55,607 nucleotides of DNA from Defluviitaleaceae bacterium (GTDB taxonomy: Bacteria; Bacillota; Clostridia; Lachnospirales; WQUN01), in the NCBI GenBank assembly GCA_009779755.1, contig WRDO01000019.1, positions 1 through 55,607 of the forward strand, given 5' to 3'. The notes below the pieces were generated by a model. The model saw only the letters and a program-made list of their open reading frames with translations, had not been told where the DNA came from and did not search any database. Below are positions 42,566-51,400 of the stretch, in pieces. Both the position numbers and the translations under genes were made by a program. The stretch's first letter is position 1. The number at the start of each line of letters is the position of its first letter.

Positions 42566-43689
42566 AAGTATTATTAATCCTTTTATTATTACCGCTCTTC
42601 GCCGCTTGCGGGGCGCAGGCCCCCTTCGGTCATTCCGAAGGGCCCGAACTGAACCCCCCCGTCGTGACAAGGACCGCGCCTGCCGTGGTGGACCGCGGCC
42701 CGGTTGTTAACATACGGATGCTTCCGGCGCTTATCAGGGTGGACGCGGAACCGTTGTTTTTCGCAATGGATGGGTTGGCGTTCGATACAATCTATGTACT
42801 GCCCGGCGACGAGGTGTACGAAGGCCAACTGCTCGCCACGTTGCAAACCGAACGCCAGCGTGAACAAATCGCAAACCAAGAGAGGCTCATCGCCCGATTA
42901 AACCGCGCCCATAATTTGGCCGCCGAAATCTGGGAAATCGATTATGCGTTAATTGAAATCCGTTATATCGAGCGGATGCACGCCGCAGCGGAGGAATACA
43001 ACCAAGCGGCGATGGATGAAGCCCGTAATCTGTATTTGGAAATGGACCGTTCACGGTTGATACGCGAACAGGAAGCCGAATGGCAGCGCATCGAACGGGC
43101 GGACGCGTACGCGCGCCTGGCGGAAATGCGCGAGGATATACGCTATACGGAACTGCTCGCCCCCTTCGACGGCATCGTTACATATATCGCTCCCCCACCC
43201 CGCGGCGCATCCGTCAATACGGTAACGCCCATCGTATATCTCGCTCCCGTCGATGCGACGCCGTTCGTTGAATACATGGGCTGGACCTTTACCATATCCG
43301 GCCCTGAACGCATTTTCCTGCATAATGTGCAGCGGTTTACGGCGGAAATCAACGGCCAAATCATCGATTTGGAGTACATCACCCCAACGCGCGAAGAAAT
43401 GGCGTACAATGCCCTGCATAGTTTACTCACCCGTACGCGCTTTACCCTGCCGCAGGGTTATGATTTTCCCATGGGGTCATCCGTGCGATTGTTCGTTTAC
43501 CTCACCCATATAGAAGATACCCTGCGCATACCCGCCAACGCGTTGTTCATCGAGAATGGCGTTCCCTATGTATACCGATGGGAAAACGAAGCGTGGGTTC
43601 CCGTCCGTCCTACATTTGGCGCACGTTCCACCGCTTTTACAGAGGTATTGGATGGGTTGTCGGAAGGGGATGTCTTGCTTGTTAATTAA
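42562..43689 (+). CDS. HlyD/RND-type adaptor lipoprotein 2
   Basis: The 375-residue lipoprotein has a lipobox 'FAAC' (C16). It repeats the adaptor plan: 'FDTIYVLPGDEVYEGQLLAT', a long helical hairpin (about 94-192, rich in Glu/Arg/Ala), 'RYTELLAPFDGIVTYIAPPP' and a C-terminal 'RIPANALFIENGVPYVYRWE'. It is diverged from the first adaptor, so this is not a recent duplication. The start overlaps the previous stop (ATGA). Partner permease in the same operon. Confidence 0.82.
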   Translation: MKVLLILLLLPLFAACGAQAPFGHSEGPELNPPVVTRTAPAVVDRGPVVNIRMLPALIRVDAEPLFFAMDGLAFDTIYVLPGDEVYEGQLLATLQTERQREQIANQERLIARLNRAHNLAAEIWEIDYALIEIRYIERMHAAAEEYNQAAMDEARNLYLEMDRSRLIREQEAEWQRIERADAYARLAEMREDIRYTELLAPFDGIVTYIAPPPRGASVNTVTPIVYLAPVDATPFVEYMGWTFTISGPERIFLHNVQRFTAEINGQIIDLEYITPTREEMAYNALHSLLTRTRFTLPQGYDFPMGSSVRLFVYLTHIEDTLRIPANALFIENGVPYVYRWENEAWVPVRPTFGARSTAFTEVLDGLSEGDVLLVN

Positions 43690-44908
43690 ATTAATTTTAC
43701 TTGCCGCGGGTTTGCTTCTCCTCAGCGCTTGCGGAAATACGTTGGAGACGGAGCAAAGCAGGGAAGCCGCGCTCGCGCAGGCGATTGCGGACGGGTATCT
43801 CCTGCCCCCCGGCACGGAATTGCCTCAACCGGAAACAACCGTTGTTACCCGCCGAACGCTGACCCATGTGGAAGCGGACGTCTTATCCCCCGTGTACCTT
43901 ATACAGCGGCATTTGTATTTCGATACACCCACCCGAACCTTGGCGGCCATCCATGTGGAACGCGGCCAACGTGTACGGGCGGGTGATGTCTTGGCTGAGC
44001 TCGTACCGTTGGATATCGAAGCGGCGGAGCGGTTGTTCCTTCGGCAAAGGAACGCGCAAATCGAGTTGGAACGCGCCGACCGTGATTTTAATAACGAAAG
44101 GGAACGCCGGCTTGTCCATTTGGAACGGGTACGGGACGAACTGGAATTGGCCGATGACGACGAATGGCCGCGTTTGGCGTTGGATCTGAACCGTTTGGAA
44201 CTTACATACCGCCAATTTTTATTAAACAACGAGCAAAACCGTGCGCGGTTGGTACAACAATTGGAAAATATCAACGATCAAATCGCCGGGGATCAAATCA
44301 TCGCGCCCTTTGACGGGATCGTACTTTTTTCTTCAATAATAACCCCCGGAACGCTGATGCAGGGACGCCCGCGTATAATAACGCTGGCAAAGGAGGATTC
44401 TCTGCGTTTTCAATTCGAATATCACGAAGTAGGAAATCTGTTGGCATGGTATGACTACACAAGAAGCACGAGGGCAGCCATCCTCTACCGTCACGGGGAT
44501 ATATTACCCATGGTCATGACAATACCCGCGGAGGAAATAAGTGTCGAATTCCAAGTACGCGTAGTTAACGATACATGGGTGTTACGCGGACGCAGCAGCG
44601 GTAATATATTATTTGAACCAACGGATTGGGACGCGCTGCACGAGGCGTTCGGAACGTATGACGTAAACCCGGCTATGGCAAGGATACCTATTTTTTCCGT
44701 GGAATCGGTAATCCATGCGTATGACGTATTATCCATACCTATGGCGGCCATCAATACGGTCAACGACCGAATTTATGTATACGTAAACGATCAAGGCAAC
44801 CTAAGGCGTCAAAACGTTACGTTGGGCGTAAGGGACATTACGATGCGGGAACGGTATACGGAAGTGTTGAGCGGCTTGCATGAAGGTCAGGAGGTAGTGG
44901 TACGGTGA
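43679..44908 (+). CDS. HlyD/RND-type adaptor lipoprotein 3
   Basis: This lipoprotein of about 409 residues has a lipobox 'LSAC'. The plan is again an adaptor: 'LAAIHVERGQRVRAGDVLAE', a helical hairpin ('RQRNAQIELERADRDFNNER' and beyond), 'DQIIAPFDGIVLFSSIITPG' and C-terminal 'LSIPMAAINTVNDRIYVYVN'. The start is taken as TTG 43679 because GGAAGGGG lies a normal distance upstream; the ATG at 43670 directly touches that site. It overlaps adaptor 2 by 11 bases and the permease by GTGA. Confidence 0.8.
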   Translation: MLIKLILLAAGLLLLSACGNTLETEQSREAALAQAIADGYLLPPGTELPQPETTVVTRRTLTHVEADVLSPVYLIQRHLYFDTPTRTLAAIHVERGQRVRAGDVLAELVPLDIEAAERLFLRQRNAQIELERADRDFNNERERRLVHLERVRDELELADDDEWPRLALDLNRLELTYRQFLLNNEQNRARLVQQLENINDQIAGDQIIAPFDGIVLFSSIITPGTLMQGRPRIITLAKEDSLRFQFEYHEVGNLLAWYDYTRSTRAAILYRHGDILPMVMTIPAEEISVEFQVRVVNDTWVLRGRSSGNILFEPTDWDALHEAFGTYDVNPAMARIPIFSVESVIHAYDVLSIPMAAINTVNDRIYVYVNDQGNLRRQNVTLGVRDITMRERYTEVLSGLHEGQEVVVR

Positions 44909-47745
44909 TCGGTTTCCTTTTCCGTAAGATGTGGAAGTGCCGCTGGCTGATGCTGTGTTTGCTGATGGGTAATATCCTGTTGGTCGGCATCATCGCGGCA
45001 ACGCCTATGTATAACGCATCCACCATGACCCGTATTTTACGCGGGGAAATGCAAAACATCCAAATCACCCGTAACCAATTCCCCGCGATGATGGAATTTA
45101 ATTACGATTTTAACCGGATAGACGAAATCGACCGCCTGAGGGGATATCATGAAAATGTTGACCATTGGTTACCCATGGCGCTCAACGACATCGATATCCC
45201 CGTGTACCGTGCCATACGCACCGATATCATGGGGCGCTGGGTATTCGAACCCGTGTTCCAACGGGAAGCCCGTATGCGTTCGCGTACACCGCAATTATTA
45301 GCGATTACGGATATGACCGATTTGGTGGAGCTTACATACGGCCGATTCCCCTCCCCCGAATTGATTAACGGCAACACCATTGAAGTAATTGCATCCGAAT
45401 TGCTCCTGTTTAACCATAACATCCTTATGGGTGAATTGCTTTCCGTTGTTGATGTGCATTCCGGTGATCCCGACAGGCGATTATTCGCCCACGTTGTAGG
45501 GATATACGAACCCGCCGAAGGAGCGGAGCTGGTATGGTCCACGTTAAACATCAACCACGGGAATATCATGATCATTAACGACCAATTAATCCACGATCAT
45601 TTTATCCCCAACTACCACACCGATTACCGTCTGAGCACGCGTTGGTTATACGCGCTGGATTCAAATACCATGTCCTCCAACCGTACGGAGCATTATTTGG
45701 CTGTTTTGGCCGCCCAGCGTATACGTTTCGGTCTGTACTTCGAGGATAACATCACTACTACGATCATCCGTTACACCCAACAGGCCAACCAGCTTGCCAC
45801 TACGCTGCTGGTGTTGCAATTACCGCTGTTTATCATGCTGGCTCTTTATATATACATGGTAAGCCGTCAGATATTGCAATTGGAACAAAACGATATATCC
45901 GTTATCAAGAGCCGCGGGGCAAGCCGTGCGCAGATATTGGGCTTGTATATCATGCAGGGGATATTTATCGCGGCGATCGCGTTGCCCGTGGGTATGCTGT
46001 TGGGGGTCGGTATATGCCGTGTATTGGGCTCGTCCAGCGGTTTTATGGTATTGGTACAGCGTGCCGCGCTTTATATCGAGATTAACGCGGAAGTGTTCAT
46101 ATATGCGGGGGCGGCACTGTTATTTTCATTCTTGGTGATGATATTTCCCGTCATACGGTTTTCGAAGGTTACGATCGTCAGTTATAAGCTGACGAAGTCC
46201 GGCAAGCCGCGCAAGCCTTTGTGGCAGCGGTATTTCTTGGATGTGTTGTGCTTCGGTATATCGTTATACGTTATCTATAACTTTTATTTGTACAGCGATC
46301 AGATAATGGAGCTTGCGTCGGCCGAACGCGCCTTCGATCCGTTATTGCTGCTGGGCTCGTCGATGTTTATCATCGGCTTGGGGTTGCTTTGCTTGCGGTT
46401 TTTTCCTTACGTGATACGTTTGATTTATTGGATGGGGCGGCGGTTTTGGTCGCCCAGCGTGTACGCCTCTTTGCTTAAGGTAGTCCGTTCCGCCGGGGAA
46501 GAGCAATTTATCATGATATTTTTGATATTCACGCTGGCTATCGGTATTTTCAGCGCGCAATCCGCGCGTACGCTTAACCTTAACTACGAACACGAAATAC
46601 GTTACGTCACGGGCGCGGATATCGTTTTCCAAGAACGTTGGCGTGATAATTCCATTGGGGGAGAAGGCGGGCAACGCGTATTACCGCCTTTTGAATCGTA
46701 TCACAGGTATTTTGAGCCTATGTTTTCAAGATACACCAACTTTGAGGAAGTGGATGCGGTTACACGCGTCCTTAGGCGAACGACCCCGTTTTCATCCCGC
46801 GGTATTCATTTGCAAATGCAATTTATGGCTATTGAAACGAATACCTTCGGCGAAACGATTTGGTTCCGCGACGATTTGACACGGGTTCACCTTAACCATT
46901 ACCTGAACACGCTGGGCTCCCGCCCCGACGGCGTTATCCTTTCCGCCAATCTGAGGGATTTAGGCTTTGAAGTGGGCGATACTTTTATCTTAAACTCCCC
47001 GGCACACCCGTTAAGGGAACAAGTACGCACGCCCTTGGTAATCGTGGGATTTGTGGAGCATTTCCCGGGGTTTTCGCAATATGAGCTCCGCCGTTTGGGT
47101 ACGGGTGCCTATGTCGAAGAGGAGCAATACCTGGCCGTCGCCAACTTGGGACAAATCCAAAACCTGTGGGGTGTGATACCGTATCAAGTATGGATGCGTA
47201 CCCATACAAACAGCAGCCAATTCTTAAACGATTTTATAACGGAGAACCAAATCGCCCTCCATTGGTTAAACAGCACGCCCGCCTCGCTGGTCGAAATGCG
47301 CAACAGCCCCATGGTGCAAGGTACGAACGGGGTGCTTACGGTCAACTTCCTGATAACGCTTTTGATATGCTTTTCCGGTTTCCTGATCTATTGGATACTT
47401 TCCATCCGCTCGCGTGTGTTGCAATTCGGTATCTTCCGCGCGATGGGTATGAGTATGCGCGGGATTATCCGCTTATTGGTTAACGAGCAATTATTTATTA
47501 CGCTGACGGCGCTGGGTATCGGCGCGTTGGTGGGCGAATTGGCCGCCCGCAACTTTGTGCCTCTGATACAAATTTCCTTTTCAGCCGCACAACGGCCCGT
47601 ACCGCTGTTGATCGTGGTGGAGGCGCGGGATTATATAAACCTGTATATCGTCATGGGTATAATGATCGTATTGTGTTTGAGCGTATTATTCGCTTTTGTT
47701 GCGAAGATGCGCGTGGCGCAGGTATTAAAGCTGGGTGAGGATTGA
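44905..47745 (+). CDS. Large FtsX/MacB-type ABC transporter permease
   Basis: The 946-residue protein starts at GTG 44905, overlapping the adaptor stop (GTGA). It has a first membrane helix (about 13-34), a large outer domain, an FtsX-type helix set (about 300-460, 'IYMVSRQILQLEQNDISVIK', 'SRGASRAQILGLYIMQGIFI'), a second outer domain and a second FtsX set at the C terminus ('ILSIRSRVLQFGIFRAMGMS'). Such permeases export lipids, peptides or drugs or act in mechanical signalling, and need an ATPase. No ATPase gene lies in the operon or nearby, so one encoded elsewhere is implied. Confidence 0.85.
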   Translation: MIGFLFRKMWKCRWLMLCLLMGNILLVGIIAATPMYNASTMTRILRGEMQNIQITRNQFPAMMEFNYDFNRIDEIDRLRGYHENVDHWLPMALNDIDIPVYRAIRTDIMGRWVFEPVFQREARMRSRTPQLLAITDMTDLVELTYGRFPSPELINGNTIEVIASELLLFNHNILMGELLSVVDVHSGDPDRRLFAHVVGIYEPAEGAELVWSTLNINHGNIMIINDQLIHDHFIPNYHTDYRLSTRWLYALDSNTMSSNRTEHYLAVLAAQRIRFGLYFEDNITTTIIRYTQQANQLATTLLVLQLPLFIMLALYIYMVSRQILQLEQNDISVIKSRGASRAQILGLYIMQGIFIAAIALPVGMLLGVGICRVLGSSSGFMVLVQRAALYIEINAEVFIYAGAALLFSFLVMIFPVIRFSKVTIVSYKLTKSGKPRKPLWQRYFLDVLCFGISLYVIYNFYLYSDQIMELASAERAFDPLLLLGSSMFIIGLGLLCLRFFPYVIRLIYWMGRRFWSPSVYASLLKVVRSAGEEQFIMIFLIFTLAIGIFSAQSARTLNLNYEHEIRYVTGADIVFQERWRDNSIGGEGGQRVLPPFESYHRYFEPMFSRYTNFEEVDAVTRVLRRTTPFSSRGIHLQMQFMAIETNTFGETIWFRDDLTRVHLNHYLNTLGSRPDGVILSANLRDLGFEVGDTFILNSPAHPLREQVRTPLVIVGFVEHFPGFSQYELRRLGTGAYVEEEQYLAVANLGQIQNLWGVIPYQVWMRTHTNSSQFLNDFITENQIALHWLNSTPASLVEMRNSPMVQGTNGVLTVNFLITLLICFSGFLIYWILSIRSRVLQFGIFRAMGMSMRGIIRLLVNEQLFITLTALGIGALVGELAARNFVPLIQISFSAAQRPVPLLIVVEARDYINLYIVMGIMIVLCLSVLFAFVAKMRVAQVLKLGED

Positions 47746-48230
47746 TGGAACGCATCAGCAAAGAAAATTATTATCTGGATATCGCGCAAACCGTCGCGTC
47801 ACGCAGTACGTGCCTGCGTAAAATGTACGGCGCGTGCATCGTAAAAAACGACGTAATCGTTTCCACGGGATATTGCGGCGCGCCCCGCGGGCGGGAGAAT
47901 TGCTGCGATATCGGCCATTGCCTGCGCGAAAAAATGGAGATACCCCGCGGCGAACGGTATGAGCTTTGCCGTGCGGTACATTCCGAAGCCAACGCCATTA
48001 TCGCCGCCCCGCGGGAGCATATGCTGGGTGCGACCATGTACCAAGCGTGCATTGAGACGAAAACAGGTGATATCGCAACCGACATCGACTCCTGCCAAAT
48101 GTGTAAGAAGATGATCATCAATGCGGGCATCGAGAAAGTGATATATCGCGTAACGGGAAAAAAATACCGCGTGGCAACGGTAAGCGACTGGGTAACGGAT
48201 GATGATAGCTTGGGGAAGATCGGTTATTGA
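47745..48230 (+). CDS. Deoxycytidylate deaminase family protein (ComEB-like)
   Basis: The 161-residue zinc enzyme has the deaminase motif 'CRAVHSEANAI' (H79, E81) and the second zinc site 'CQMC' (C117, C120), with 'GYCGAPRGRENCCDIGHCLR' as in dCMP deaminases, which make dUMP for thymidylate. Extra cysteines in that loop could form the second zinc site seen in the family. The ATG at 47745 overlaps the permease stop by one base (TGATG), with GTGAGG upstream. A strong terminator follows. Confidence 0.9.
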   Translation: MERISKENYYLDIAQTVASRSTCLRKMYGACIVKNDVIVSTGYCGAPRGRENCCDIGHCLREKMEIPRGERYELCRAVHSEANAIIAAPREHMLGATMYQACIETKTGDIATDIDSCQMCKKMIINAGIEKVIYRVTGKKYRVATVSDWVTDDDSLGKIGY

Positions 48231-48253
48231 TTGAATAATATATAATATTGCGA

Positions 48254-48299
48254 AATACCCCCGTATGAATTGTATCCATACGGGGGTATTTTTTGTTTT
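48254..48299 (+). terminator. Strong rho-independent terminator
   Basis: AATACCCCCGTATG (48254-48267) pairs with CATACGGGGGTATT (48277-48290) over 14 bp with a 9-nt loop and is followed by TTTTTTGTTTT. It ends the adaptor/permease/deaminase transcript. Confidence 0.95.
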
Positions 48300-48326
48300 G
48301 TACCCCTATAATTTCCTTTAATTATA

Positions 48327-48354
48327 TTGTAATAATTCCGTAATTTGTTATAAT
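48327..48354 (+). promoter_or_regulatory. Possible promoter of the secreted phosphoesterase gene
   Basis: TTGTAA (48327-48332), 16 bp, and TATAAT (48349-48354) lie in an AT-rich gap. The leader would be about 110 nt. A second TTGACG at 48396-48401 lacks a matching -10. No clear operator was seen. Confidence 0.4.
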
Positions 48355-48470
48355 TACCATGTAAAATAGTGGATTGTTAAATCATTTTTAACAAGTTGAC
48401 GCATCATCGAATAATAATCCGCATTTTATCGTGAAAATTCACCAATATTTTATTAAGGAGGAGTACCCTT

Positions 48471-51400
48471 ATGAGAAGGAAACGCACAGTTTCCAAAGTA
48501 TTGGCTTGGGCATTGACAATGGCGATGACCCTTAGCCTGTTGGCACCCTTCGCCGCGTTTAATGTAAAAGCGGCGAGCGTCGATTGCCCCGCTCACACCT
48601 CTGTATGGGCACCTAATTTGGTGGGAGCCGAAGCAACACCCAGCGGCAGAAACTATGTGACAAATGCCGACGGCGCAACGGTGGGATTGTTCCTGAGCAG
48701 CTCAAGGACACCCCCTGCCGGATTGCAAATACTTGACGGCGGCGTGCTTCGGCACGAAACCGGCGGCGGCGGCGAAAGGCTTAACATCGCAATCAAAGGG
48801 ACAAGTTCAAACGGGTCGGAACAAGCCGGGTTTGCGCCGGTGGACGGTAAAACATACCGTTTGACCTTTAACGCGGAAAATGAACACCGCACGGGCCCCG
48901 CGACGACGATCGGCTTCCGTCTTAACGGCGAGACCGCCGTAGCCGTTGCCAATCCGGTCAAGGGTACGTTCTTCAGCTACCAATTTATGCACGATGCCGA
49001 ATCGGCAACGGAAGGCGATACGGGCCACGGCCTTGTCGCTATCGGTATCGTTGTGGACGGCGGCGCGGGTACGGTCGTACATTTCTCAAACTTTAATATC
49101 ATCGAGGTTACGGACGCGGAATGCATTTGCGTCGGCCCCTGCCCCGTACATGTGGGTGAACGCGTATGGGCACCCAACCTCGCAGGCGCGGAAGCCGCAC
49201 CCAGCGGACGTAACTACGTAACAAGCGCGGCGGGAGAAACCCTCGGTTTTATCCTCAGCAGCTCCCGCACACCCCCCGCGGGCTTGCAGGTACTTGACGG
49301 CGGCGTGCTCAGGCACCAATCCGGCGGCGGCGGTGAACGTTTGAGCATCGTCGTAAAAGGAACAAGCTCGAACAATTCCGAGCAAGCCGGATTTGCACCG
49401 GTGGACGGCAAATCCTACAGGCTCACTTTCAACGCGGAAAACGCGCACAGGTCGGGTCCCTCAACGACGATAGGGATTTCTCAATTTGGGCAGGCCATCG
49501 TTCCGGCGGGGACGCTTAAACCCGTGGGCGGCACGCGTTTTGAATATGTATTCGGATATTGTGCCGAAGCGGCGTTGACCTACGGTGACGGCGGCCATGG
49601 TCGCGTGGCCATCGGTATCATCGCCGGTCCCGATTCGGGTTCGGTCGTACATTATTCGAACATCGCCATTTATGAAGTGGACCCGGGCGGCGTTTGCACT
49701 TGCGAACACGGCGTACGGGAATGGTACGTATACCCCGAAAGCGCGAATATCGAATTTATCGGTACGGAAGGCAACTCCGGCAGCGGCCATGTGATGAGGC
49801 TTTCCAATCTGGGATTTGATGAAAACGACATACCCACGCGCGGCGCTTTGCTGGAGTTTAACTTACGCGTGGCGTACGATACGGGCAGGCGTTTGCTCGC
49901 ATGGACGGATCTGTCCGGCGGTGCGGCTGAGCTCGGTGACATTACCTTTGCAACGACGGAAAATATCCTCGCGGGCAAGGTAGTCGTATCCGGCCTTGCG
50001 GGGACCGATACGTTGATTAACCTAACCCTCCCGCAGGAATTGATTTACGATGAAGCCACGGGAACGTTCGCGACCGAGGTCTATGTCGCGATCGGTATCA
50101 ATAAAGGCGAAACGGGCGACCCGGACGCCGCTGACAATTATAACCTTGTGCCCGGCCAGCGCGGCGGAAGCGCACGCGGCAGCTTGGGCCTTGCAAGGGA
50201 ATTCGATATCCTCTCCGTCGTACGCTTAAACGTGCTGGAGGAAATTTTCTTTAATACGAATATTTCCCTCAACCCCGGCGTGAATGAAACGGCGATGGGT
50301 TTCTCGTGGTGGACACCGATCGGCGAAGCCGCAGCGTCCGTACTCCAAATCGTTGGCATAAACGAACTGGACGGCGGTGCGATGCCTGCCAACGCACGTG
50401 AAATCCGCGGCGGCAGACCAACGCCGTTGCACCCGACATCCGATCAACCCGGATATCAATACGACGTTAACAAAGTGATGGTGACCGGACTTGTGCCCGG
50501 TACCGAATACGCCTACCGTGTAGGCGACGGTACGGCGGCCAACTGGAGCCCCGTTTATACGTTAAGGACCTTCGACCCTTCCAACGCGTTTAGGGTTATT
50601 TTGGTCGGCGACCCGCAATTAAACCCCTCCGCGGATCGTTTGCTCAACAACTGGCGCGACACGTTGCAACGGGCGGTCGCAAGGACAAACGCCGCGGGCG
50701 GTGCGAGCTTTATGATCAGCACGGGCGACCAAACCGGCGGCGGTGCCAACGACCCGTTTGCGATTACCAATTACCTTGACCCCGCACAGCTTAGGAGCTT
50801 ACCCGTCATAGCTACCGTCGGCAACCACGACACACAAAGCCAAAGGACCGGAGCGCACCTTGAACCCGGCTTCTCGGTATTCTCCTCGGTTTACAACTGG
50901 CCCAACCACAATTGGCTGGGCGGCAACCCCACCCACACCAATGACTTTTTGAGGGGCGGCGGCAACTGGTTCTTCAGTTACGGCGACGCGTTGTTCATTT
51001 CATTGAACTCGAATATATCAGACATTGAAGAACACAGGGCCACGATGGAAAGCGCGGTCGCTTCCCATCCCAACGCCGTATGGCGTATCGTAACCTTCCA
51101 CCACGATATATTCGGCAACGGTACGGGCCATTCCATGGGTATGGGCGCTAGGCGCGCAACGTGGAGCGCGTTCTTGGACGAATATAATATTGACGTCGTC
51201 CTCAACGGGCATGACCACACGCACACGCGTTCCTTCTTTATGGAAGGGAATCAAATCCAACGGTATCAAATGCCTACCGTACTGGATGTCAATGAAAGGG
51301 ATATATTAAATACCCCCGCAGGCACCTTCGTATCACCTTCGGGTATCGTGTACCTGACGTTTGGCGCGGCGGCTGACGTACCCAAGTACACTTCACATGT

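Noticed and set aside
48396..48418. TTGACG with AATAAT as a promoter
   Set aside because: The spacing of about 10 bp is too short for sigma-A.
49086..49448. Long minus-strand frames inside the phosphoesterase gene
   Set aside because: They are mirror frames of GC-rich coding repeats with no ribosome sites; the plus-strand protein has domains throughout.
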